Shown here piece after piece: positions 1 to 5,229 of a DNA stretch of 5,389 nucleotides. The translations under genes were made by a program, and so were the position numbers. Within the stretch, counting starts at the first letter, position 1; the number at the start of each line of letters is the position of its first letter. Source of the stretch: Bacteroidota bacterium (GTDB lineage: Bacteria; Bacteroidota; Bacteroidia; UKL13-3); assembly GCA_947460565.1 (NCBI GenBank), contig CANHJJ010000153.1, positions 1 through 5,389 on the forward strand, read 5' to 3'. The notes beneath the pieces were generated by a model. The model was not told the DNA's origin. It did no database searches and was given only the letters and a program-made list of their open reading frames with translations.

Positions 1-955
1 TAGTCAGTTAGGATTTATGTTTGCAGCCTTAGGTGTTGGAGCATACAAAACAGCCATGTTCCATGTATTAACGCATGCTTTCTTTAAAGCCTTGTTGTTC
101 TTAGGTTCAGGAAGTGTAATTCATGCAATGGGCGGTGAGCAAGACATTAGGAAAATGGGTGGTTTAAGAAAAGCATTACCGATAACTAACCTCACATTCT
201 TAATTGGAACATTAGCCATTTCAGGTGTGCCATTGTTTGCAGGATTCTTTTCAAAGGATGAAATATTGGCCAATGTGTTTGTACATTCAAATATATTCTT
301 TGCCGTATTAGTGCTTACTTCTATCATTACTTCTATATACATGTTCCGTGTTTATTTCTTAACCTTCTCAGGAGAGTTTAGAGGAACGGATGAACAAAAA
401 CACCACTTGCATGAATCGCCTGCTACCATTACCATTCCATTAATTATTCTTGCTGTTCTTTCTACAGTGGGTGGATTTTTAGGATTGCCAAGTGTATTTC
501 ATGCTACTCATAAATTGAATGCTTATTTAGGCAATGTTGTGCCTAGTTTATCAGAGCATGAGGTTTCGCACAACTTTGAATATATTTTGATGGGGTCTTT
601 AACAGCTATTGTGTTCATTATCATTTTTGCGGTGTTCAATTATTTCATTAGCAAGAAGCATATGCCTGAGGCAAATGAAGAAGATATGAACCCAGTGGGC
701 AGATTCATATACAACAAATACTATGTGGATGAATTTTACAATGCTGTTTTTGTTCGTCCTGTAATGTTATTGAGTGATATTTTTTTAGTACTAATAGATA
801 AATTGATAATCGACCTTTTTGTAAATGCAGTAGCATGGTTAGCTATTTCATTAGGGAAAGGTGCCAGGTTAGTTCAAACAGGAAACACTGGTTTTTATGT
901 GTTTGCTATGGTTATTAGTATGATTGTTTTACTGGCTTTACAATTTATAATTTAA
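1..955 (+). CDS. nuoL: NADH-quinone oxidoreductase subunit L, 3' part (5' end outside window)
   Basis: Membrane-arm subunit of respiratory complex I, one of three antiporter-like subunits that move protons when NADH electrons reduce quinone. About 317 C-terminal residues are visible. The frame is open to the left edge (SQLGF precedes the Met at 17), so that Met is internal and the true start is upstream. The stretch FHVLTHAFFKALLFLGSGS is a near-exact NuoL signature. Its two His codons (62-64, 74-76) and Lys codon (86-88) line up with E. coli NuoL H334, H338 and K342. The Lys of AGFFSKDEIL (254-256) lines up with K399 in the proton channel. The C-terminal half has further membrane segments and the long region (about 700-950) that forms the lateral helix and last transmembrane anchor. 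The TAA stop overlaps the nuoM ATG by one base (TAATG), which indicates translational coupling. No frameshift is seen. Family assignment is very secure. Confidence 0.97.
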   Translation, partial: SQLGFMFAALGVGAYKTAMFHVLTHAFFKALLFLGSGSVIHAMGGEQDIRKMGGLRKALPITNLTFLIGTLAISGVPLFAGFFSKDEILANVFVHSNIFFAVLVLTSIITSIYMFRVYFLTFSGEFRGTDEQKHHLHESPATITIPLIILAVLSTVGGFLGLPSVFHATHKLNAYLGNVVPSLSEHEVSHNFEYILMGSLTAIVFIIIFAVFNYFISKKHMPEANEEDMNPVGRFIYNKYYVDEFYNAVFVRPVMLLSDIFLVLIDKLIIDLFVNAVAWLAISLGKGARLVQTGNTGFYVFAMVISMIVLLALQFII

Positions 956-2415
956 TGCTAACATTAGTTTTATTAATACTTCCGCTTATAGCATCGCTGG
1001 TATTGCTTGCCACTCGTGGTAATGCTTCACGCAGTCTTGCCTTGTTATTTTCATTGGTGCAATTAGGTATTACCCTTTATGTATGGAATGAGTTTCGAAA
1101 CACCTTGGCAATAGATTTACCTGCAAAATTCGGTTTTGTAAAAGAATGGATTTCTAGACCAAACATTTCATTCAATATTGGACTTGATGGTATCAGCATG
1201 GTGATGGTTATTTTAACCAATTTGCTTTTACCTCTTATTATTTTATCAGGATTCAACAGAACAATAGATAGACCCCATATTTTCTATAGCCTAATGATGC
1301 TGATGCAATCAGCTTTGATTGGTGTATTCGTATCATTTGATGGTTTATTGTATTACATTTTCTGGGAATTGGCTCTTATACCCATTTATTTCATTGCCTT
1401 CAATTGGGGTGGTGTTAACAGAAAAGCAGTTACCTTAAAGTTCTTTATCTACACCCTTGCAGGAAGTTTATTGATGTTGTTTGGTTTCATCTTCTTGTAT
1501 TGGTCAAATCCGCTTCATAATTTCAATTGGAATGACTTGGTAAATAACCATACTTGTGGTTGTAACCAAACTTGGTTATTTTGGTTGTTTTTTGCAGCCT
1601 TTGCTATCAAAATTCCTATTGTACCTTTTCATACTTGGCAACCTGATACCTACAAAGAAGCACCTACACAAGGTACTATGTTATTAAGTGGTATTATGCT
1701 TAAAATGGGTTTGTATAGTTTAATCAGATGGTTATTGCCTATTATTCCTTCAGGAGTGATGGAATGGAATTCATTGGCTATTGCCCTTTGTGCAGCCGGT
1801 ATCGTTTATGCATCTATCATTGCCATTATGCAACAAGATTTGAAAAAGCTATTTGCATATTCATCTATTGCACACGTGGGTTTGATAGCCGCTGGTATAT
1901 TTGCTATTAACGTGCAAGGTCTTCAAGGTAGCATGGTGCAAATGATTGCGCATGGTATCAATGTAGTAGGTTTGTTCTTCTGTGCGGATATTATTTTTAA
2001 CCGTACACAAAGCAACCATGTGGAAGGAATTGGAGGGATTAGGTTGGTAGCACCACAGTTTGCTACCTATTTTATGATTGTTGTTTTAGCTTCAGTGGCA
2101 TTGCCATTAACCAATGGTTTTGTGGGTGAGTTTATGTTACTATATGGTTTATATGAATACAATCATTGGTTGGCCGTAACAGGTGGATTGACCATTATTT
2201 TGGGTGCAGTTTACATGCTTCGTATGTACCAAAAAGTAATGCTTGGCGAAAGTGTCATGGAAAACATGAGTTTCCCTGATTTGTTGTGGAACGAAAAAGT
2301 AGTACTAATTTCTATAGCAGTTCTTATATTCTTCTTTGGCTTGTATCCTAAAGCCATTCTTGAGTTAAGCGAACCAGCTGTTAATTTTATCATTGAAAAA
2401 TCATTAATTAAGTAG
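955..2415 (+). CDS. nuoM: NADH-quinone oxidoreductase subunit M (complete)
   Basis: Second antiporter-like proton-pumping subunit of complex I, in the cytoplasmic membrane. The 486 residues are normal for NuoM (E. coli about 509). The ATG shares its A with the nuoL stop and leads directly into the first membrane helix. Hallmarks are visible in order: Glu138 in YIFWELALIP (E. coli E144 counterpart); Lys219 in FAIKIPIVPFHTW (K234 counterpart), with His226 and the following QPDTYKEAPT loop; Lys250 in GIMLKMGLYSLIRW (K265 counterpart); the QDLKKLFAYSSIAHVG segment around 294-309; and Glu392 in GFVGEFMLLYG, probably the conserved TM12 glutamate. These are the residues relaying protons along the central hydrophilic axis, so the protein should be active. 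A short loop at 199-203 contains Cys201-Gly-Cys203, which I do not recall as a NuoM feature. nuoN follows 4 bases after the stop. Confidence 0.98.
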   Translation: MLTLVLLILPLIASLVLLATRGNASRSLALLFSLVQLGITLYVWNEFRNTLAIDLPAKFGFVKEWISRPNISFNIGLDGISMVMVILTNLLLPLIILSGFNRTIDRPHIFYSLMMLMQSALIGVFVSFDGLLYYIFWELALIPIYFIAFNWGGVNRKAVTLKFFIYTLAGSLLMLFGFIFLYWSNPLHNFNWNDLVNNHTCGCNQTWLFWLFFAAFAIKIPIVPFHTWQPDTYKEAPTQGTMLLSGIMLKMGLYSLIRWLLPIIPSGVMEWNSLAIALCAAGIVYASIIAIMQQDLKKLFAYSSIAHVGLIAAGIFAINVQGLQGSMVQMIAHGINVVGLFFCADIIFNRTQSNHVEGIGGIRLVAPQFATYFMIVVLASVALPLTNGFVGEFMLLYGLYEYNHWLAVTGGLTIILGAVYMLRMYQKVMLGESVMENMSFPDLLWNEKVVLISIAVLIFFFGLYPKAILELSEPAVNFIIEKSLIK

Positions 2416-2419
2416 CATA

Positions 2420-3796
2420 GTGAATACACTTATATACGTATCTTGTTTGGGCTTTTTCTGCATGATTGCCGAGATTTTAAATCAACGCAAACTCATCATC
2501 CCTGTTTTGGTTTTAGCCCTAGCCGTTATCTTCGGATTAAATCTTAGCGATTGGAATCATGGCCAAACCTATTTTAACAATATGGTTCAGGTTGATAATT
2601 TCTCAGTTGCTTTCAGTGGCCTAGCCATATTCATTACTTTGCTTCTTTTTATTCTTGCCAGTGAGTTCTATGCAGCAAGCGATACACATATTAGCGATTA
2701 TTCTGCCATCATCATCTTCATTCTTTGTGGTGCTCTGATGATGTTTAATTTTAACAATTTGGCCATGTTGTTTATTGGCATCGAGACCTTATCTATTTCA
2801 TTATATGTGATGGCAGGTAGCCGCAGGTTTGAAGTAAAATCAAATGAGGCAGGTTTCAAATACTTTTTGATGGGATCATTCATGTCGGGCTTTTTATTGT
2901 TTGGAATTGCCTTGATTTATGGTGCTTCTGGAACTTTTTATTTAGACAAAATCTATCAATACACACAAACGAATTCAGCTAATTTGCCTGTTACTTTTCA
3001 TGTAGGAGCTGTGTTAATTGTATTTGCCATGTTGTTCAAAACCTCTTCCGCTCCTTTTCATTTTTGGGCACCTGATGTATATGAAGGTTCACCTACTTTG
3101 ATAACAGCTATGATGAGTACCTTAGTAAAGGTAGCTGCATTTGCTGCATTCTATCGCTTAGTAAGTCATACTTTCTTATATGTATTCCCATCAGTTGAAA
3201 CAGTGATAGCTATCTCGGCAGTGTTAACGGTTTCAATAGGTAATTTCATCGCTTTAAACCAAACCAATTTCAAACGTCTATTGGCTTATTCAGGTATTTC
3301 TCATGCAGGTTATTTGTTATTGGCCATTATCAGTTTAAGAGGCAATACCGAATCTTCACTATTGTATTATGCAGTTGGGTATTCAGTATCCACTTTAGCA
3401 GCATTTTCAGTGGCTATGTTGGTTTTTAAAGCCGCAGGTAACGAAAATATTGATGCATTAAATGGCCTTGGCAAAAAGAACCCATTAATGGCAGCCACTT
3501 TAACCATGGCTATGTTGAGTTTAGCGGGAATTCCTCCATTTGCAGGATTCTTTGGTAAATATTACATCTTTAGCGAAGCCATGAAAAATGGATATTTCTA
3601 CCTAGTATTGGTGGCTATTATCAATTCAATCATTGGTGTATTTTATTACTTCAAGCCTATCTTGGCTATGTATGGCCAACCTGCCAACGAAGTGGATGTG
3701 AAAACTAATTATGCCAATAACCTAGTACTTTGGGTTTGTTTGGCATTGAGCCTTGCTTTGGGCTTATTTCCTGATTTGATTGTAGGATTATTATAA
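2420..3796 (+). CDS. nuoN: NADH-quinone oxidoreductase subunit N (complete, GTG start)
   Basis: Third antiporter-like subunit of complex I, located in the membrane arm nearest the quinone-reducing module. The 458 residues are close to the usual 460-490. The start codon is GTG at 2420, 4 bases after the nuoM stop. The next in-frame Met (residue 15, 2462) would cut into the first membrane helix, so GTG is preferred. Channel residues are present: Glu122 in LFIGIETLSISLYVMAG (E. coli E133 counterpart); Lys207 in FAMLFKTSSAPFHFW (K217 counterpart), followed by the typical APDVYEGSPT loop; Lys237 in STLVKVAAF (K247 counterpart); NFKRLLAYSGISHAGY at 283-298; and Lys380 in GIPPFAGFFGKYYIF (K395 counterpart). 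It ends with a hydrophobic helix and a TAA. It is the last nuo gene in the operon, and the next gene lies on the opposite strand. Confidence 0.98.
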   Translation: MNTLIYVSCLGFFCMIAEILNQRKLIIPVLVLALAVIFGLNLSDWNHGQTYFNNMVQVDNFSVAFSGLAIFITLLLFILASEFYAASDTHISDYSAIIIFILCGALMMFNFNNLAMLFIGIETLSISLYVMAGSRRFEVKSNEAGFKYFLMGSFMSGFLLFGIALIYGASGTFYLDKIYQYTQTNSANLPVTFHVGAVLIVFAMLFKTSSAPFHFWAPDVYEGSPTLITAMMSTLVKVAAFAAFYRLVSHTFLYVFPSVETVIAISAVLTVSIGNFIALNQTNFKRLLAYSGISHAGYLLLAIISLRGNTESSLLYYAVGYSVSTLAAFSVAMLVFKAAGNENIDALNGLGKKNPLMAATLTMAMLSLAGIPPFAGFFGKYYIFSEAMKNGYFYLVLVAIINSIIGVFYYFKPILAMYGQPANEVDVKTNYANNLVLWVCLALSLALGLFPDLIVGLL

Positions 3797-3802
3797 TATA
3801 CT

Positions 3803-3821
3803 AAAGGATTACAAATCCTTT
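3803..3821. repeat. Palindrome 1 of a doublet downstream of nuoN
   Basis: Perfect 8-bp inverted repeat AAAGGATT-ACA-AATCCTTT with a 3-base loop, starting 7 bases after the nuoN stop. Its 3' arm runs into TTTTC, so on the + strand it could act as a weak intrinsic terminator for the nuo operon. The T-run is short and the stem AT-rich. Its core (GGATT, 3 bases, AATCC) recurs in the hairpin about 29 bases downstream, which favours a REP-like repeat pair over a simple terminator. The two readings are not exclusive. Confidence 0.65.
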
Positions 3822-3830
3822 TCTAATTAG

Positions 3831-3851
3831 TTCGGGATTGAAAATCCCGGA
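3831..3851. repeat. Palindrome 2 of a doublet downstream of nuoN
   Basis: Stem of seven perfect pairs (CGGGATT / AATCCCG, loop GAA at 3840-3842), extended outward by one T-G wobble and one T-A pair. It has the same GGATT-N3-AATCC core as the preceding hairpin but a GC-richer stem, and no T-run on the + strand (GGCAGGGG follows). It lies between the convergent ends of nuoN and the RelE-type toxin gene, so it may act as a bidirectional transcription block or 3'-end protector. The composition also fits a dispersed palindromic element, which the window alone cannot prove. Confidence 0.6.
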
Positions 3852-3914
3852 AGGCAGGGGAATTAATATTTGCCCGCACCAACAATATGCGATATGATTT
3901 TTATAGAATTATAT

Positions 3915-4169
3915 TTATTCGTAAATATCTTTTCGATGACCAAGTGCAATAACATCTATTACAAGTTCCTTGTCAAAAATATTGTAAATAATACGGTAGT
4001 CGCCCGATCTAATTCTGTACCCAACTCTATCTTTAAGTTTTTTATAACCTTGTGGGCGTGGGTTTTCGGTAAGATTAGCAATAGCTTGTTTTATGTTAGA
4101 ATAATAAGGCTCGTTAATTTTTGCTAATTCTTTAAGAGCTTGCTTGCTAAAATTTAAAGAATAAATCAT
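3915..4169 (-). CDS. RelE/ParE-superfamily toxin, RelE-type mRNA interferase (TA module 1)
   Basis: An 84-residue toxin of a type II TA pair. RelE-type toxins enter the ribosomal A site and cleave mRNA, and the antitoxin neutralises them by direct binding. The layout is typical: strand 1 (MIYSLNFSKQALKELAKI), two helices with the NPRPQGYKKLKD turn at 36-47, then a beta sheet GYRIRSGDYRIIYNI (50-64) and the ending VIALGHRKDIYE. By alignment with E. coli RelE, Arg59 corresponds to R61, Arg79 to R81 and Tyr83 to Y87. The K52/K54 positions are probably filled by Arg52 and Arg54. The key basic and aromatic residues are thus kept and the toxin looks intact. Its ATG overlaps the antitoxin TGA (ATGA at 4169-4166), so translation is coupled. 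It points towards nuoN (convergent). Family is secure; the exact cleavage activity is inferred. Confidence 0.9.
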   Translation of the reverse strand: MIYSLNFSKQALKELAKINEPYYSNIKQAIANLTENPRPQGYKKLKDRVGYRIRSGDYRIIYNIFDKELVIDVIALGHRKDIYE

Positions 4170-4378
4170 TTATTTTTTCTTTTAGCTTCAATCATTCTAA
4201 AAGCTTCTTCCATAGGAATGCGTTCACCTGTATCATTTTTCATAGCTTCATCATAAAGGCGAACATCTTCAATGTCTTCTAACTCCTCCATTAGAGAATC
4301 AAATTCTTTAGCTGGAAGTATAACCAAGGATTTATCTCCATTGGTATCTTTTATGTATTGTGGATGTAAAGCAATCAT
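4166..4378 (-). CDS. Phd/YefM-like antitoxin (TA module 1)
   Basis: A 70-residue acidic protein immediately upstream of, and overlapping, the RelE-type toxin gene, so it is the cognate antitoxin. The N-terminal part (about 1-33: QYIKDTNGDK, SLVILPAKEFDSLMEEL) resembles the small Phd/YefM-type fold, a short strand with an 'ILPAKEFDSL' helix used for dimerisation and DNA binding. The C-terminal part (ELEDIEDVRLYDEAMKND, then RIPMEEAFRMIEAKRKNK) is a charged, probably flexible segment that would wrap the toxin. Such antitoxins usually repress their own operon and do so better with toxin bound. The ATG is preceded by an A-rich leader (TAAAAAAAGTAT on the - strand) without a Shine-Dalgarno sequence, as is common in Bacteroidota. 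Antitoxin role is strong from context; the Phd/YefM rather than RelB label is from motif recognition only. Confidence 0.85.
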   Translation of the reverse strand: MIALHPQYIKDTNGDKSLVILPAKEFDSLMEELEDIEDVRLYDEAMKNDTGERIPMEEAFRMIEAKRKNK

Positions 4379-4421
4379 ATACTTTTTTTATTGATGTAAC
4401 TTATGTTGTTGTCGCTTCTTT

Positions 4422-4434
4422 ATCTAATTTAGAT
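4422..4434. promoter_or_regulatory. Inverted repeat upstream of TA module 1, candidate operator
   Basis: Perfect 6-bp arms ATCTAA and TTAGAT around a single T, 44-56 bases upstream of the module 1 antitoxin start. Size and position suit a site for autorepression by antitoxin or antitoxin-toxin complex. I could not find a good TAnnTTTG promoter element on the - strand nearby, so the relation to the transcription start is unknown. AT-rich DNA gives such repeats by chance fairly often. Confidence 0.4.
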
Positions 4435-4496
4435 TACAAGGCGAAATTAGTCAAAAAGGAAAAATAAGCAATAAAAATCAATTATCAATATCTGAA

Positions 4497-4527
4497 GCCA
4501 TGCGAATGCGGTGCAACTGCGCTTGGC
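4497..4527. repeat. GC-rich imperfect hairpin in the gap between the two TA modules
   Basis: Outer arms GCCATGCG (4497-4504) and CGCTTGGC (4520-4527) pair with one T-T mismatch. Inside, GCGGT (4508-4512) and ACTGC (4516-4520) can pair around a GCA loop with one G-T wobble (inner and outer stems compete for base 4520). The segment is clearly more GC-rich than the AT-rich gap on both sides. No T-run follows, so it does not read as a terminator. A remnant of a dispersed palindromic or MITE-like element is the best guess; a structured RNA or protein-binding site is possible. Confidence 0.45.
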
Positions 4528-4537
4528 AAATGAAAGA

Positions 4538-4549
4538 GAGTATTTACTC
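4538..4549. repeat. Short inverted repeat GAGTA-TT-TACTC
   Basis: Perfect 5-bp arms with a 2-base centre, 10 bases downstream of the GC-rich hairpin and about 35 bases upstream of the -7 element of TA module 2. It could belong to the same repeat element or be an extra regulator site. It is short enough to be chance. Confidence 0.3.
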
Positions 4550-4583
4550 GGATGAAATTTATTTATTGTGAAATATTTTTTAA

Positions 4584-4591
4584 TAACTTTG
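4584..4591 (+). promoter_or_regulatory. Bacteroidota-type -7 promoter element for TA module 2
   Basis: TAACTTTG matches the Bacteroidota sigma-ABfr -7 consensus TAnnTTTG exactly. The only nearby -33 candidate is ATTG at 4565-4568, with 15 bases between, which is shorter than the usual spacing of about 19, so that half is weak. A start a few bases downstream would give a leader of roughly 15 bases. The last 16 bases before the ATG (4598-4613) consist only of A and C, so the leader is unstructured and has no Shine-Dalgarno sequence. Confidence 0.65.
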
Positions 4592-4601
4592 TTATAACAA
4601 A
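4588..4601. promoter_or_regulatory. Perfect 14-bp palindrome over the TA module 2 promoter, candidate operator
   Basis: TTTGTTATAACAAA is identical to its reverse complement. Its left end shares TTTG with the -7 element, and the rest covers the expected transcription start, 13 bases before the antitoxin ATG. A repressor bound here would block RNA polymerase directly. That is the usual arrangement for autoregulation of type II TA operons, so the module 2 antitoxin (alone or with toxin) is the obvious ligand. The palindrome is seen directly; its function is inferred. Confidence 0.6.
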
Positions 4602-4613
4602 ACAACAAAACAA

Positions 4614-4835
4614 ATGACACTTGTACATCTAAAAACAGATACCTATGAACAAGCAAAAATGTTAGAACATTTGTTAAACAGTATAAATTTTGTGCATGAT
4701 GTTACGCTTGACAATAACGAATTAAACGAGTTTACCATATCAAAATTAGAAGAGAGTGCTGAGCTTTATAAAACAAATCCTTCAAGCTTTTTAAATTGGG
4801 ATAATGCCAAGTCTGGCTTGTTAAATAAGTTATGA
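4614..4835 (+). CDS. Probable antitoxin of TA module 2 (family not recognised)
   Basis: A 73-residue protein directly upstream of, and overlapping by ATGA, a ParE/RelE-superfamily toxin gene. Position, size and acidity (many Asp/Glu, few basic residues after residue 15) make it the cognate antitoxin. The first 22 residues (MTLVHLKTDTYEQAKMLEHLL) suggest a strand followed by a helix, possibly a small ribbon-helix-helix-like or alpha/beta dimerisation region. The middle (about 23-40) is Asn/Asp-rich. The C-terminal part (FTISKLEESAELYKTNPSSF, then LNWDNAKSGLLNKL) looks like the toxin-wrapping tail seen in Bacteroidota addiction modules, where a 'W-x-x-A/V-K' ending is common. I cannot assign a named antitoxin family. 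The start follows an A/C-only leader 13 bases after a palindromic operator candidate, and no better upstream start exists. Confidence 0.75.
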   Translation: MTLVHLKTDTYEQAKMLEHLLNSINFVHDVTLDNNELNEFTISKLEESAELYKTNPSSFLNWDNAKSGLLNKL

Positions 4836-5122
4836 TTTACAATGTTGTAATTTCTACAAAAGCGTTAGAAGAACTTTATGATTCGGCTGAATGGTGTAAT
4901 AGTAAAAAAGAAAATTTAGGCTTTGAATTTATTAATGAGGTTGATTCTACCATAGATATTATTAAAACAAAATCACTTCTATTTGCTAATGTTTATGTAA
5001 ACTTTAAAATGGCACTCACAAATAGATTCCCTTTTGAGATTTTTTCTACAATAGATAATTATACGATAGTGATTCATCATATTTTTCATGCAAGTAGAAA
5101 TCCTGAAAATTGGAAGACATAA
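4832..5122 (+). CDS. ParE/RelE-superfamily toxin (TA module 2)
   Basis: A 96-residue toxin of the ParE/RelE fold. The N-terminal strand and helix MIYNVVISTKALEELYDSAEWCN (1-23) and the second helix LGFEFINEVDSTIDIIK (29-45) form the usual helical hairpin. The C-terminal sheet is NRFPFEIFSTIDNYTIVIHHIFHASRNPENWKT (64-96), with the family's characteristic RFP(F/Y) strand and HxSRNPE-W ending. The basic residues that make RelE a ribosome-dependent RNase are not evident in the central strand (FPFEIFSTI), so a ParE-like gyrase poison or another target is more likely. The target cannot be settled from sequence. Start coupling by ATGA to the antitoxin gene shows one operon. It ends convergent with uvrA, 107 bases away, and no disruption is seen. 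Confidence 0.87.
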   Translation: MIYNVVISTKALEELYDSAEWCNSKKENLGFEFINEVDSTIDIIKTKSLLFANVYVNFKMALTNRFPFEIFSTIDNYTIVIHHIFHASRNPENWKT

Positions 5123-5173
5123 TATTCAGGCTTTCATAAGTGTTAGGCATAGCGTCACTTGTAAATTGAAATA

Positions 5174-5219
5174 ATCAAAAGTCTCTAACATCCTATTTGA
5201 ATGAGATTTTGATGTTTTT
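5174..5219 (+). terminator. Candidate terminator between TA module 2 and uvrA
   Basis: ATCAAAA-g-TCTC (5174-5185) pairs with GAGATTTTGAT (5203-5213) to give an 11-bp stem with one bulged G and a 17-base loop, followed by GTTTTTC. That is the shape of an AT-rich intrinsic terminator for the + strand TA operon. A rival stem AACATC (5187-5192) / GATGTT (5211-5216) overlaps it. For uvrA transcripts from the other strand the stem is equally available but the T-run is poor. The stem is AT-rich, so efficiency is uncertain. Confidence 0.45.
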
Positions 5220-5229
5220 CTCTACAGCG

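Noticed and set aside
121..342. - strand ORF inside nuoL (similar cases at 1728-1910 +, 2211-2429 -, 2698-2883 -)
   Set aside because: All lie within strongly conserved nuo genes in other frames and show no family features.
3803..3851. CRISPR-like repeat
   Set aside because: There are only two related palindromes, no constant-length repeat or spacer series, and no cas genes.
3870..4127. 85-codon + strand ORF over the RelE-type toxin gene
   Set aside because: It is antisense to a clear toxin gene, has no recognisable domain, and its composition is that of a complementary-strand shadow.
4379..4500. Promoter for TA module 1 on the - strand
   Set aside because: I looked for TAnnTTTG (CAAAnnTA on the + strand) and found no convincing match. 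TAAGTTAC is only a partial match, so no promoter is called.
4447..4656. 69-codon - strand ORF across the inter-module gap
   Set aside because: It runs over the module 2 promoter, palindrome and antitoxin start, and its Phe/Leu/Tyr-rich sequence is what AT-rich DNA gives by chance.
5137..5161. AAGTG ... CACTT inverted repeat just after the module 2 toxin
   Set aside because: Arms are only 5 bp with a 13-base loop and no T-run. It is weaker than the hairpin at 5174-5213 and likely chance.
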